NCBI GenBank assembly: GCA_937958105.1
Contig: CALFXJ010000039.1
Coordinates: forward strand, 1-20,962
Reading direction: 5' to 3'
Length of the DNA stretch: 20,962 nucleotides
DNA from: an uncultured Cellvibrio sp.
GTDB lineage: Bacteria > Pseudomonadota > Gammaproteobacteria > Pseudomonadales > Cellvibrionaceae
Under the pieces are notes generated by a model that saw nothing but the letters and a program-made list of their open reading frames with translations, made no database searches and was not told the DNA's origin. Positions 14,946 through 20,962 of the stretch are shown one piece after another (within the stretch, counting starts at the first letter, position 1; each line of letters starts with the position of its first letter). Position numbers and translations under genes: made by a program.

Positions 14946-15377
14946 TCAGGCCTCACCACTTGCATCAAGCAACGCAAGCGTGCGGGGATCTTGTTCGCCA
15001 TCAAAGAAATGATCAAGCGCTTGGGTAAAGACAGGCTCGGAAGGATCAGCAAGCGCGAACAACGTCAGGCAGGATCGGAACTTCAGCGCATCCAGTTCAC
15101 CCAGGACGCTGGATGCACTGAGGGACTGGTGGGCCAGCATTGCTTCCGTTGCTTCTACCAACCGTTGACGCAGAAGCGGGTCCGCCAGATAGGCGCGCGC
15201 TTCGGCAAGACCATCGAGACCAAACTGCTCCGCCGTTAAACTTCGTCCCAGTCCTTTAAGCTGCGGAAATATGTACCAGATCCAGTGGCTGCGCTTCCTG
15301 CCCGAGCGGAGTTCGCTCAAAGCGGTGGAGTAGGCGTGTTGCTGCGCGTGGTGGAAGCGGAGGGTATTAAAATTCAT
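14946..15377 (-). CDS. DUF1810 family protein
   Basis: A 143-aa cytoplasmic protein of the DUF1810 family, recognised by ALSELRSGRKRSHWIWYIFP followed by QLKGLGRSLTAEQFGL. It contains further helices ending in LDALKFRSCLTLFALADPSE. The family is of unknown function; it is often acquired singly and found in diverse bacteria. The ATG at 15377 has GAGAAG seven bases upstream. The TTG two codons upstream would touch that site, so I reject it as start. It is followed by the NYN gene after 91 bp without a visible terminator. Confidence 0.88.
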   Translation of the reverse strand: MNFNTLRFHHAQQHAYSTALSELRSGRKRSHWIWYIFPQLKGLGRSLTAEQFGLDGLAEARAYLADPLLRQRLVEATEAMLAHQSLSASSVLGELDALKFRSCLTLFALADPSEPVFTQALDHFFDGEQDPRTLALLDASGEA

Positions 15378-15445
15378 GGACAAACTTCTCAGGGGATTAT
15401 GAACGGTAAATGGCTCAGTTTATATTTTTCGACAGGCCCTGCAGA

Positions 15446-15462
15446 GCCGCCAGAACGGCGGC
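15446..15462 (-). terminator. Possible terminator of the PEP-CTERM gene
   Basis: GCCGCC (15446-15451), loop AGAAC, GGCGGC (15457-15462) is a GC-only 6-bp stem 18 bp downstream of the PEP-CTERM stop on the minus strand. There is no T-run next to it (T-rich sequence comes about 20 bp later), so the call is weak. Confidence 0.35.
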
Positions 15463-15479
15463 CCGCAGTTGCTGAAAAG

Positions 15480-16223
15480 TTATTTAATGCCGCGTAAGCG
15501 ACCTAACACTAAGCTTGCTAGCCCCAACAACATTAAGCCTGATATACCCGGCTCTGGGACATTATGTTCAACCCTCGTCAGGGTATCGATCGTAAAGAAA
15601 TACTCCATTTTCTTCCCGTTATCCTTCAAATAGTTTACTAACCCATAATTCTGATAGGTAGCCAACTCGGGATGAAACTCCACGGTACTGAAATCCAATG
15701 AACTGTACAATTGATCAGAACCTTCACCAAAAGTCGCCAACCTCAGCATGATTTCTTGCAGGGGCGGATTTTTAAAGGATTTATTCTGGAACTCCCTGGC
15801 AATATACAAAATTGAGAAGTTTTCATTGGACACCAGATTGGCAGCAGAATAATTTGAATCCACAACCGGCAGTGGATCGGTAGATGTTGGTATAGAGTAA
15901 GACGTCCCGTCAGGATTATTAATGACAAATTCCAACCATTGTCTTGAGTTGTCATTGGAGGCTTCTGTCAGATAAAAGATTTGCTCGTGGTTCTGGGCAA
16001 CGGGCGTAACGTCATCCAAATTCATAGTGAAGCTTCCACTGATACTTTTACCATTCCACTTTGAAATCGACGCCCAGGTATCAAGCATACCTCCCCCATC
16101 AAGAATCTGATCGGTTACAGTGCCCGTAAAGTTGAAAACAATAGGCGTCGCGGCAGTTACTGAAGATATAGTCGTTAAAATTAATATTGATAAGACCCGC
16201 TTAACTGCGATTGAAGAGCGCAT
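15480..16223 (-). CDS. PEP-CTERM sorting-domain exported protein
   Basis: A 247-aa exported protein. It has an N-terminal signal (hydrophobic from about residue 9, ending SSVTAAT) and a C-terminal PEP-CTERM tail: VPEPGISGLMLLGLASLVLG followed by RLRGIK. Such tails direct processing by an exosortase (EpsH type), which is not encoded in this window. The middle (residues about 27-220) is beta-rich with a FNFTGTVTD start, as in the PEP-CTERM proteins associated with exopolysaccharide, and I recognise no catalytic domain. GGAGG lies five bases before the ATG. The PEP-CTERM/exosortase system occurs in many Gram-negative bacteria that make extracellular polysaccharide. Confidence 0.9.
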   Translation of the reverse strand: MRSSIAVKRVLSILILTTISSVTAATPIVFNFTGTVTDQILDGGGMLDTWASISKWNGKSISGSFTMNLDDVTPVAQNHEQIFYLTEASNDNSRQWLEFVINNPDGTSYSIPTSTDPLPVVDSNYSAANLVSNENFSILYIAREFQNKSFKNPPLQEIMLRLATFGEGSDQLYSSLDFSTVEFHPELATYQNYGLVNYLKDNGKKMEYFFTIDTLTRVEHNVPEPGISGLMLLGLASLVLGRLRGIK

Positions 16224-16347
16224 TTCAACCTCCAGGGAAGTCCTCTGTTCAGCTTATGGGATTTTTATAGAGCAATAACTTCGGAGCAGCAGATAGATTA
16301 AGCAATTATCAAACCAGATTTTTATTCTTATGAGGAATCATTGTTTT

Positions 16348-16384
16348 GCGATAGAAAGCGCCGCTATCGCGCTTAATTGCGCGA
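16348..16384. other. Two adjacent hairpins between the 222-aa gene and the PEP-CTERM gene
   Basis: GCGATAG (16348-16354) pairs with CTATCGC (16364-16370) around a 9-nt loop, and right next to it CGCGC...GCGCG brackets a TTAATT core. They lie about 70-105 bp downstream of the 222-aa gene stop and 125-160 bp upstream of the PEP-CTERM start. T-runs are poorly placed for either strand, so they could be a weak terminator or an RNA-structured leader. The remaining bases of 16224-16454 show nothing I recognise. Confidence 0.35.
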
Positions 16385-16454
16385 AGAAAGGAGCTGGCAA
16401 TGTAAGATATATCGACGTGATTTAGGCGCTATGGATCACGGCGCATGAGAAACG

Positions 16455-17123
16455 CTATTTGGGCGAGAGAGTCGCTAAATGAAGATTGGTTTTAATATTT
16501 CGACGCACCAGACCATCATTGCTTCCGCTAATATATTTGTGAGGGAATGAATCAGTTTCTACAGATGTTGCTCCTCCTTCCCGAAGCGCGCTATGCAAGT
16601 CCTCTGCAGGTATCTTAGGGTTCACGTTGGAACTAATAACCCAAAGATTAATTAGGTTTCTGACTCCCAGAATCCGGGCCGCCTCAGCGATTGCGTTACA
16701 AACCCCGGTGTATAGCTTTTTATTTGCATTCACCAAAGCTTGGCTACCCATGGTTGTCTCATGCTCAGCGTTTAAATTTTTAACGTAAACATTGCTTAGT
16801 ATCTTATCTGTGCTTACCTTGTACCAACGAGTCGCAATCTCAACTGCTGCCACGATATCTTGAGCTTTGGTTGAATCAATGCCGAAAACCCACACTTCTT
16901 TATCGATGATTGCAGCTTCTTTGGTGACGGACTTTAGTTTCGCATCGAAAGGAGAAATATTCGTCTTAACGTACTTTGCTTTCCACACGCCTATTTGGTC
17001 CAGACTGGTGCGCAAGACATAGCTTTTCTCGATACGATTTCCACCAAAAGCTAAGGAAACATCAACCTTATATTTTCTATCGCCCTCTGCGATAGTTAAA
17101 GCTCCATTTTTAATAGTATCCAT
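16455..17123 (-). CDS. Hypothetical protein, 222 aa
   Basis: I do not recognise this protein. It is soluble, without signal peptide or membrane segment, and has an alternating beta-rich N-terminal half (YKVDVSLAFGG, KEVWVFGIDSTKAQDIVAAV) and a more helical middle (ALVNANKKLYTGVCNAIAEA). The C-terminal part is basic and serine/glycine-rich (SGSNDGLVRRNIKTNLH). Its ATG follows the stop codon of the 107-aa gene directly (TAG then ATG), which implies translational coupling and a joint function. Base composition is clearly A+T-richer than that of the nap or esterase genes. Together with an adjacent decayed regulator this suggests acquired DNA. No transposase or phage gene is near. Confidence 0.7.
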   Translation of the reverse strand: MDTIKNGALTIAEGDRKYKVDVSLAFGGNRIEKSYVLRTSLDQIGVWKAKYVKTNISPFDAKLKSVTKEAAIIDKEVWVFGIDSTKAQDIVAAVEIATRWYKVSTDKILSNVYVKNLNAEHETTMGSQALVNANKKLYTGVCNAIAEAARILGVRNLINLWVISSNVNPKIPAEDLHSALREGGATSVETDSFPHKYISGSNDGLVRRNIKTNLHLATLSPK

Positions 17124-17447
17124 CTATGCATCCATCCCCTCAGGATCTCTAAATACTCCGAATCTAAACTCGCCTGAAAACTTAACTTCTTCAACCAACT
17201 CCAGAATTTCATCACGATATTCACTGCTGGCGATCCACTTTGCACCATTAAAGGCTTTATTCTGATGAAGCGCGACTAACTGAAGTTTCGCGCTCTCCAA
17301 TTGCTTCTGTAACTGAGATTCTGCATCTTGACTAGATTCTGCGAAAAGGGCTGCCTCACCTACAGCGAATTCTGAATCATCCATAGCTAAAGGGCTCGAT
17401 GGCAATATCCTTACCTCGAAGGACATAACCCAAACTGCCTTTTCCAT
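17124..17447 (-). CDS. Hypothetical protein, 107 aa
   Basis: I do not recognise this protein. It starts with MEKAVWVMSFEVRILPSSPL, a beta-like segment, then an acidic stretch, and a likely coiled coil near residues 40-65 (ESQLQKQLESAKLQLVALHQ). The tail EEVKFSGEFRFGVFRDPEGM is again beta-rich. No signal or membrane segment. AGGAGG four bases before the ATG makes the start firm. Its stop is directly followed by the ATG of the 222-aa gene, so the two are a coupled pair. Upstream DNA carries two palindromes that may be an operator. Confidence 0.68.
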   Translation of the reverse strand: MEKAVWVMSFEVRILPSSPLAMDDSEFAVGEAALFAESSQDAESQLQKQLESAKLQLVALHQNKAFNGAKWIASSEYRDEILELVEEVKFSGEFRFGVFRDPEGMDA

Positions 17448-17462
17448 GTCACCTCCTGTTGG

Positions 17463-17485
17463 TTTGCAAACATGATGGTCATCAT
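17463..17485. promoter_or_regulatory. Palindromes upstream of the 107/222-aa gene pair, possible operator
   Basis: TTTGCAAA (17463-17470) is a perfect 8-bp palindrome, directly followed by ATGATG-GT-CATCAT (17472-17485), arms of six with a 2-bp centre. Both lie 16-38 bp upstream of the 107-aa gene start. The decayed XRE-type regulator lies further upstream. Regulatory use is inference only. Confidence 0.35.
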
Positions 17486-17561
17486 ATGTCCCGCATTTGT
17501 TTTACTTCAAGAGAATGGGTGCTCAATATACTAAAAGGGTCAGAAAATAGCGCATTTCTTT

Positions 17562-17740
17562 TTATCTAAATAACGCATCAGTATCCACTTTCAGTGCTTT
17601 CGCCAACAGCAGTACTTCCTCATCCGTAACTCGTCTCACCTAGGCTTCGCGAGAGCGCCCCGACTGATGTCCCACTTAATAAGATTGCAGCGGGCGATTA
17701 ATTCTTCCTATGTCAACCGTTGGGCCCATCTAGATTCATG
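17562..17740 (-). pseudogene. Decayed XRE/HTH_3 family transcriptional regulator
   Basis: Reading the minus strand in pieces recovers a Cro/C1-type HTH. From 17719 the frame reads RLT, a TAG stop, then EELIARCNLIKWDISRGALA. After a frameshift near 17642, VRRVTDEEVLLLAKALKVD and DALFR follow, closing with a stop at 17562-17564. Intact relatives carry LTQEEL and a KIEAQVRRVTD-like junction. Here the first Gln codon is TAG, a second TAG precedes VRRV, and about seven bases are missing after GCGAA. The N-terminus is not recoverable with confidence. So it is a dead regulator next to the toxin/immunity module and the unknown gene pair. Sequence between 17486 and 17561 holds nothing else I recognise. 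Confidence 0.72.
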
Positions 17741-17916
17741 GGTGAGTAGGTGTCAATTGACGCTTTATGGTGGATTAGCCAAACAGAGATAACTTCCATA
17801 TAAACATCCTGGTTGGTAGGTTTGAGATGAGTTGTTTTATAAATGAAAGGATCAGTAAAAAATAAGTCAGTACATTTACGGAATCGCTAAATGGACTTAA
17901 ACATATAGCAGAGCTT
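17741..17916. other. Gene-free A+T-rich stretch between Imm11-like gene and HTH pseudogene
   Basis: No ORF, hairpin terminator or repeat stands out here. It is downstream of the Imm11-like stop and upstream of the HTH remnant on the minus strand, so it may hold an end of transcription or the former promoter of the regulator. Confidence 0.5.
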
Positions 17917-18606
17917 CTAAAGAGCAACTTCTGCTGGATCATAAAACGCTATATCTGATCCAAAGCCCTTTGCCAGGAGCGCATCACGTAGGGATTCATG
18001 CACAAGGATTGCGTTGGTTGATTCCGCGAGCCTGAACATCTTGATACCCAGGGTTTTGCTTTCATCAATAACCAGCGAATCGAAATCGACATCAATCAGT
18101 GGAATTCCACCGTGGACGGTGGCTTCGGATTTGGCCATATTGGCTGCAGCAACAAGTCCGAGCACGTTAACGGCTTTATAGTTGGTAAACACGGCACCGG
18201 GTTTGGGATCAATCCATTCTCCTACATCCTGATAACCGATATCACGAAGATACTGATCCACATCATCGACGCCTGCATCGCGCATTTCCTGATAAAACTC
18301 ATCAATGATTGCTTTATTGTCCGGATTGGCGATAGCAACCTCGTAGGTATCGAAGTTATACACACCACAGTCGCGCAGCGCCTGTATAAAATCGTCACGC
18401 CAGAGTGGCGGGTTCGTTTCCATAATTGCTCCCATATACTGATCCTCGTCTTCCGAGAATGGACGATAGGGATGCAATGAAAAAGGTAAGGGTTTTGGGA
18501 GCTGCGCCGTAATCACCGCACCGCGCCACCAACTGACCTCCTCGATAAACGGTGTTTCGGCAATTCGACGGCGAGGTCTGCTGTTGGCGGATAACACATA
18601 ATACAT
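17917..18606 (-). CDS. Imm11-like (DUF1629) immunity protein for the AHH toxin
   Basis: A 229-aa cytoplasmic protein that starts MYYVLSANS and ends with the hallmark of the Imm11/DUF1629 immunity family: LGIKMFRLAESTNAILVHES, then LRDALLAKGFGSDIAF. The middle has an acidic helix-rich insertion (DNKAIIDEFYQEMRDAGVDD). Its role, by family and by place 15 bp behind an AHH nuclease toxin gene on the same strand, is to bind and neutralise that toxin. GGAG lies eight bases before the ATG. Its last ~25 residues recur in a second, truncated form at the right edge of the window. Family assignment rests on my reading of the C-terminal motif. Confidence 0.78.
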   Translation of the reverse strand: MYYVLSANSRPRRRIAETPFIEEVSWWRGAVITAQLPKPLPFSLHPYRPFSEDEDQYMGAIMETNPPLWRDDFIQALRDCGVYNFDTYEVAIANPDNKAIIDEFYQEMRDAGVDDVDQYLRDIGYQDVGEWIDPKPGAVFTNYKAVNVLGLVAAANMAKSEATVHGGIPLIDVDFDSLVIDESKTLGIKMFRLAESTNAILVHESLRDALLAKGFGSDIAFYDPAEVAL

Positions 18607-18621
18607 AAGTAACTCCGAATA

Positions 18622-19428
18622 TTAATCCTGGTGCGACTTGTCAGTCATGTATGTCTGGACAAACCGAGAGGTGTAAACATTAGGCTTCCAGTTGCGGGTC
18701 GGAAATGTCAGCATTCTCTTCATACGAGAAGAGATGGTATTTAACCGCTGGACCAACGCATAAATAGGTTCTTTTTCCTCAGGCTTTTTTTCTTTCTTTT
18801 TTGCTTCCGGACACCATATGTCTTTTTGAGCTTCGAGTTTCTCAAATACTTTGTCCAGGCTATCTTTTACAAAAGAACTGTAATCTGCATGGGCATCATG
18901 AAATTGAGTGCGCCATTTGTCCATGGCTGCAAATGCAAAATCCTTCGGCTCCAGTGAGGGGTTGGCGCTCTTGAATGCGACTCCCCCCGGTCCCCAAGGA
19001 CGAACACCATAATTACCCGGAGACCAGACGCCGTTCTCACTGGCATTGATGTTGTAACCAATATTGCCTTTGGCTTTACCATCTTTCCAGAGGTATTTTT
19101 CTGATTTAAACAACTGGCTCTGCTTAAGGGCCGCGTTGCCAGGTATCAGATGGTGAGCCGCTACTGCGGCCTCAAAGTTTTTACTTGCAAGTGTTACGGT
19201 TTTTGCTTCCGGCTTACCGCCGAGGGCGATACCTAATTTCCCTGCATCATTTTTGAATTTATAGGTGGGCAGCATATCGCCCAGCTGGGCTTCGGCGTCT
19301 TCATCGTGTTCATCGGTTAAATCATTGACGATGTCTTTCGGTGGTTCAGTTGAGCTACAGAAGGCGCATGTCTCATCATGCATTTCGTCTGTAATTGTGT
19401 TAACGCTGACTTTTTCACCAAGATCCAT
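18622..19428 (-). CDS. AHH-domain nuclease toxin (polymorphic toxin, T6SS-type effector)
   Basis: A 268-aa protein with the AHH nuclease signature: AVAAHHLIPGNAALKQSQLF with A91-H92-H93, then GNIGYNINASENGVWSPGNY, and FHDAHADYSSFV with H177/H180. AHH belongs to the HNH/endonuclease-VII-like fold group and cuts nucleic acid. The N-terminus is short (about 60 residues) with an acidic stretch and C21-AF-C24; there is no PAAR, Rhs or signal domain, so delivery would need partners. A lysine/glutamate-rich low-complexity segment (208-220) precedes a basic C-terminus. GGAG lies eight bases before the ATG. It follows the ketoacyl-synthase-like gene by 17 bp and is followed by the Imm11-like gene, which fits an effector/immunity operon. 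Confidence 0.82.
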   Translation of the reverse strand: MDLGEKVSVNTITDEMHDETCAFCSSTEPPKDIVNDLTDEHDEDAEAQLGDMLPTYKFKNDAGKLGIALGGKPEAKTVTLASKNFEAAVAAHHLIPGNAALKQSQLFKSEKYLWKDGKAKGNIGYNINASENGVWSPGNYGVRPWGPGGVAFKSANPSLEPKDFAFAAMDKWRTQFHDAHADYSSFVKDSLDKVFEKLEAQKDIWCPEAKKKEKKPEEKEPIYALVQRLNTISSRMKRMLTFPTRNWKPNVYTSRFVQTYMTDKSHQD

Positions 19429-19445
19429 AAGTCCGTCTCCTCAAG

Positions 19446-20510
19446 TTATCCCTCTGCTATCACATCAATTCGTATGGCTCCCCGGTGCGATAGTTCAGAA
19501 GAACAACACACCAAATGGTGACTGCTTTTTCGTGTCCTTTGTGCAGCTGCTCCTGTTAAGCCAATCAATGCGCAACTGATCGCTGCACCCATATCGCCTA
19601 CGCAATCCACGGGATGATACATCTTCACAGCAGGAGAAATACTCTTGCTGTTTCTCGTAAATGCTACACCTAATTCCTTACTGGCAAACCCATCATAAAT
19701 CATGCTGGTCCAGATGTTATCCACCATGCCGGGCGCATGGCTGCATGCCTGGGTGACCGCAGCTGCCAAACCCTCCCCTCGGTATGGCTCATCGCTATAC
19801 CGATGACCGGGTTCATCGGCTAAGCCGGGTTTAGCCAAAGCAATCAGGGGAGACGGCAATTGGGATTTAACCCTCTCAGATGCCAACAGCAGGAAAGCGG
19901 CACCCTCACCAGGAAAGAAGCCATCAAGCGCCCCCTGACCCATTAAGCGATCTTCCGCATCGAGTCGCGCGAGCAGATCAGGATCACAATAAGTATCTAC
20001 CCCGCCGACCAATACATAATCATGGCCCTCTTCTGCCAGGTAACGATGCGCCGCATCAATGGCATAAATTCCACCTGACCGACCTACATGAGCCACCCGA
20101 CTTTGCGAGGAATCCAGAGGGAAATCCGTTTGAATAATCAATTGCTTAATGAAATTCCCGATCAGCGGTTTTGACAATGACGGAAGCTGCTCAGGCAGCG
20201 AAAGAAACAGTGGCAAGGATTGGCCGACAGGCATTTGCCCCGCAAGCTGGCTCAAACCCACCGCCGCTAATTGAAGCAGACGTAACTGACGCGCGGGTAA
20301 AGGATGCGCGAGTATCTCCGGGTTCAATGGGGGTAAAACGGTTTCAGGAACCAAGGCCATCTTGATGGGTTTTAATCGTTTATTCAGGATAGCTGTCTCG
20401 GCAATTTGACTTGCACCGACATTGATGGCAGCTGCCGTCATAATGGTATTGCCACCTACCGGGGTGACCATAGTAGAGGCAGCGAGATATACAGGGTTTT
20501 CAATGCTCAT
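19446..20510 (-). CDS. Beta-ketoacyl-synthase-like (thiolase-fold) protein lacking catalytic residues, T6SS effector-operon type
   Basis: A 354-aa protein with thiolase/KAS architecture: NPVYLAASTMVTPVGGNT opens it, HVGRSGGIYAIDAAHRYL stands where the nucleophile helix should be, and YVLVGGVDTYCDP and DGFFPGEGAAFLLLASE follow as in KAS enzymes. But the nucleophile-elbow Cys is absent (GRSGG), and the later NxGHxxGA-type histidine site reads CVGDMGAA. It is therefore likely a pseudoenzyme. In other bacteria such proteins sit in T6SS effector operons with DUF2169/DUF4150 genes and may act as effector chaperones. The TTG start at 20567 would add 19 unlike residues, so I chose ATG 20510, although its Shine-Dalgarno is weak. 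The toxin gene follows 17 bp later. Confidence 0.75.
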   Translation of the reverse strand: MSIENPVYLAASTMVTPVGGNTIMTAAAINVGASQIAETAILNKRLKPIKMALVPETVLPPLNPEILAHPLPARQLRLLQLAAVGLSQLAGQMPVGQSLPLFLSLPEQLPSLSKPLIGNFIKQLIIQTDFPLDSSQSRVAHVGRSGGIYAIDAAHRYLAEEGHDYVLVGGVDTYCDPDLLARLDAEDRLMGQGALDGFFPGEGAAFLLLASERVKSQLPSPLIALAKPGLADEPGHRYSDEPYRGEGLAAAVTQACSHAPGMVDNIWTSMIYDGFASKELGVAFTRNSKSISPAVKMYHPVDCVGDMGAAISCALIGLTGAAAQRTRKSSHHLVCCSSELSHRGAIRIDVIAEG

Positions 20511-20642
20511 TGAATTAGTCGCCGTGCTGTCCCTTGATAATCTTTTATTGTGGAGCGAATTGAGCAACCTTACACCGGTACGCTAATCGGCGCTAGGCCA
20601 ATCACCGACAGCCTCGTCAGACTGGGTGGCGCATTTTAATTC

Positions 20643-20888
20643 CTATTTAAACAATGCATTGATATCCAAAAACGCTATAGATGATCCAAACCCTTTCGCC
20701 AAGAGTGCATGTCGTAAGGATTCATGCACACGAACGAAATGAAAAAGCCCTCGATCCTCGTGCAGAGTCAACGTGGACTGGAACCTTTCAAAGAGCCAAG
20801 AACCATTTCCCAAAATGACCGCGATGACTATTACAGGAATTAGAAGAGGCAACAACACAATTGCCGCCAGGAAAACAATGTCGATCAA
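20643..20888 (-). CDS. Small membrane protein ending in an Imm11-like tail (chimera or relic)
   Basis: An 81-aa ORF. Residues 1-28 form one strong membrane segment (MIDIVFLAAIVLLPLLIPVI and on). Then from about residue 53 it reads VRVHESLRHALLAKGFGSSI and AFLDI, matching the C-terminus of the Imm11-like protein at 19 of 23 residues. The DNA repeat (20669-20730 against 17943-18004) is about 84% identical over 62 bp by hand count. The start is TTG at 20888 with GGGAGAG upstream, overlapping the stop of the preceding gene (TTGA), which supports translation. It could be a functional small immunity protein or a fusion produced by recombination between immunity genes. Confidence 0.6.
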   Translation of the reverse strand: MIDIVFLAAIVLLPLLIPVIVIAVILGNGSWLFERFQSTLTLHEDRGLFHFVRVHESLRHALLAKGFGSSIAFLDINALFK

Positions 20889-20962
20889 CCCAAACTCTCC
20901 CTAGGCATAACGCCCGGCTCACCGAGAAAATTTTTGATGGCAGCTTTTGTGCGTGTTTTTGC
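20885..20962 (-). CDS. C-terminal end of an unidentified gene running off the right edge
   Basis: An open frame enters at the window edge and continues for 25 codons to a TGA at 20887-20885. The visible residues end KNFLGEPGVMPRESLG. The stop overlaps the TTG of the small membrane/Imm11-tail ORF by four bases, a coupling arrangement like that of napD/napA. By position it may be a toxin or another effector-operon gene, but too little is visible to name it. Confidence 0.55.
   Translation of the reverse strand, partial: AKTRTKAAIKNFLGEPGVMPRESLG

Noticed and set aside
17385..17447. FEVRILPSSP peptide at the start of the 107-aa protein, a phrase familiar from false ORFs read through tRNA T-arms
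   Set aside because: The DNA lacks the GGTTCGAATCC T-arm sequence and no cloverleaf is visible, so there is no tRNA. The ORF has its own AGGAGG site.

Overview
The window looks like chromosomal DNA of a Gammaproteobacterium. The supporting signs are a napEDABC operon behind a perfect FNR box, a HemH of the usual Gram-negative type, many Sec, Tat and lipoprotein signals, a PEP-CTERM protein, and several clusters of a GTAG-type palindromic repeat (REP). I cannot assign a genus from sequence alone. All genes but one are on the minus strand, and each reads from higher to lower coordinates.

Right to left, the first block (about 17.9-21.0 kb) is a polymorphic-toxin/immunity module of the kind attached to type VI secretion. 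It holds the tail of an unidentified gene, a small membrane-segment ORF that ends in a duplicated immunity-protein tail, a ketoacyl-synthase-like protein that seems to have lost its catalytic residues, an AHH-family nuclease toxin, and an Imm11-like immunity gene. No secretion-system structural gene is inside the window. Next (16.4-17.9 kb) comes an A+T-richer stretch with a decayed XRE-type regulator and two adjacent unknown genes (107 and 222 aa) behind palindromic DNA.

The middle (8.5-16.2 kb) is a run of mostly unlinked housekeeping or accessory genes. They are a PEP-CTERM surface protein, a DUF1810 protein, a NYN-nuclease/OST-HTH protein, a VOC-family protein, a carboxylesterase lipoprotein plus alpha/beta hydrolase pair ending in a clear terminator, a flavin/PPOX-type stress protein, a secreted NTF2/SnoaL-like protein, and the only plus-strand gene, a CNHC thioredoxin-like protein. 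The left part (0.2-8.4 kb) has a periplasmic PQQ-type sugar dehydrogenase, ferrochelatase (hemH), an MFS exporter and the periplasmic nitrate reductase operon napEDABC.

NapC takes electrons from quinol and passes them through diheme NapB to the Mo/FeS enzyme NapA. NapD guards the NapA Tat signal. A TTGAT-N4-ATCAA FNR site upstream of napE suggests anaerobic induction. HemH supplies heme, which NapB and NapC need, although it is a separate transcription unit.

Three intergenic clusters (1-146, 5797-6046, 9742-9995) are built from about 13 full or partial copies of one ~31 bp palindrome starting with GTAG. Each cluster lies just downstream of a stop codon (napC, hemH, the PPOX-family gene).
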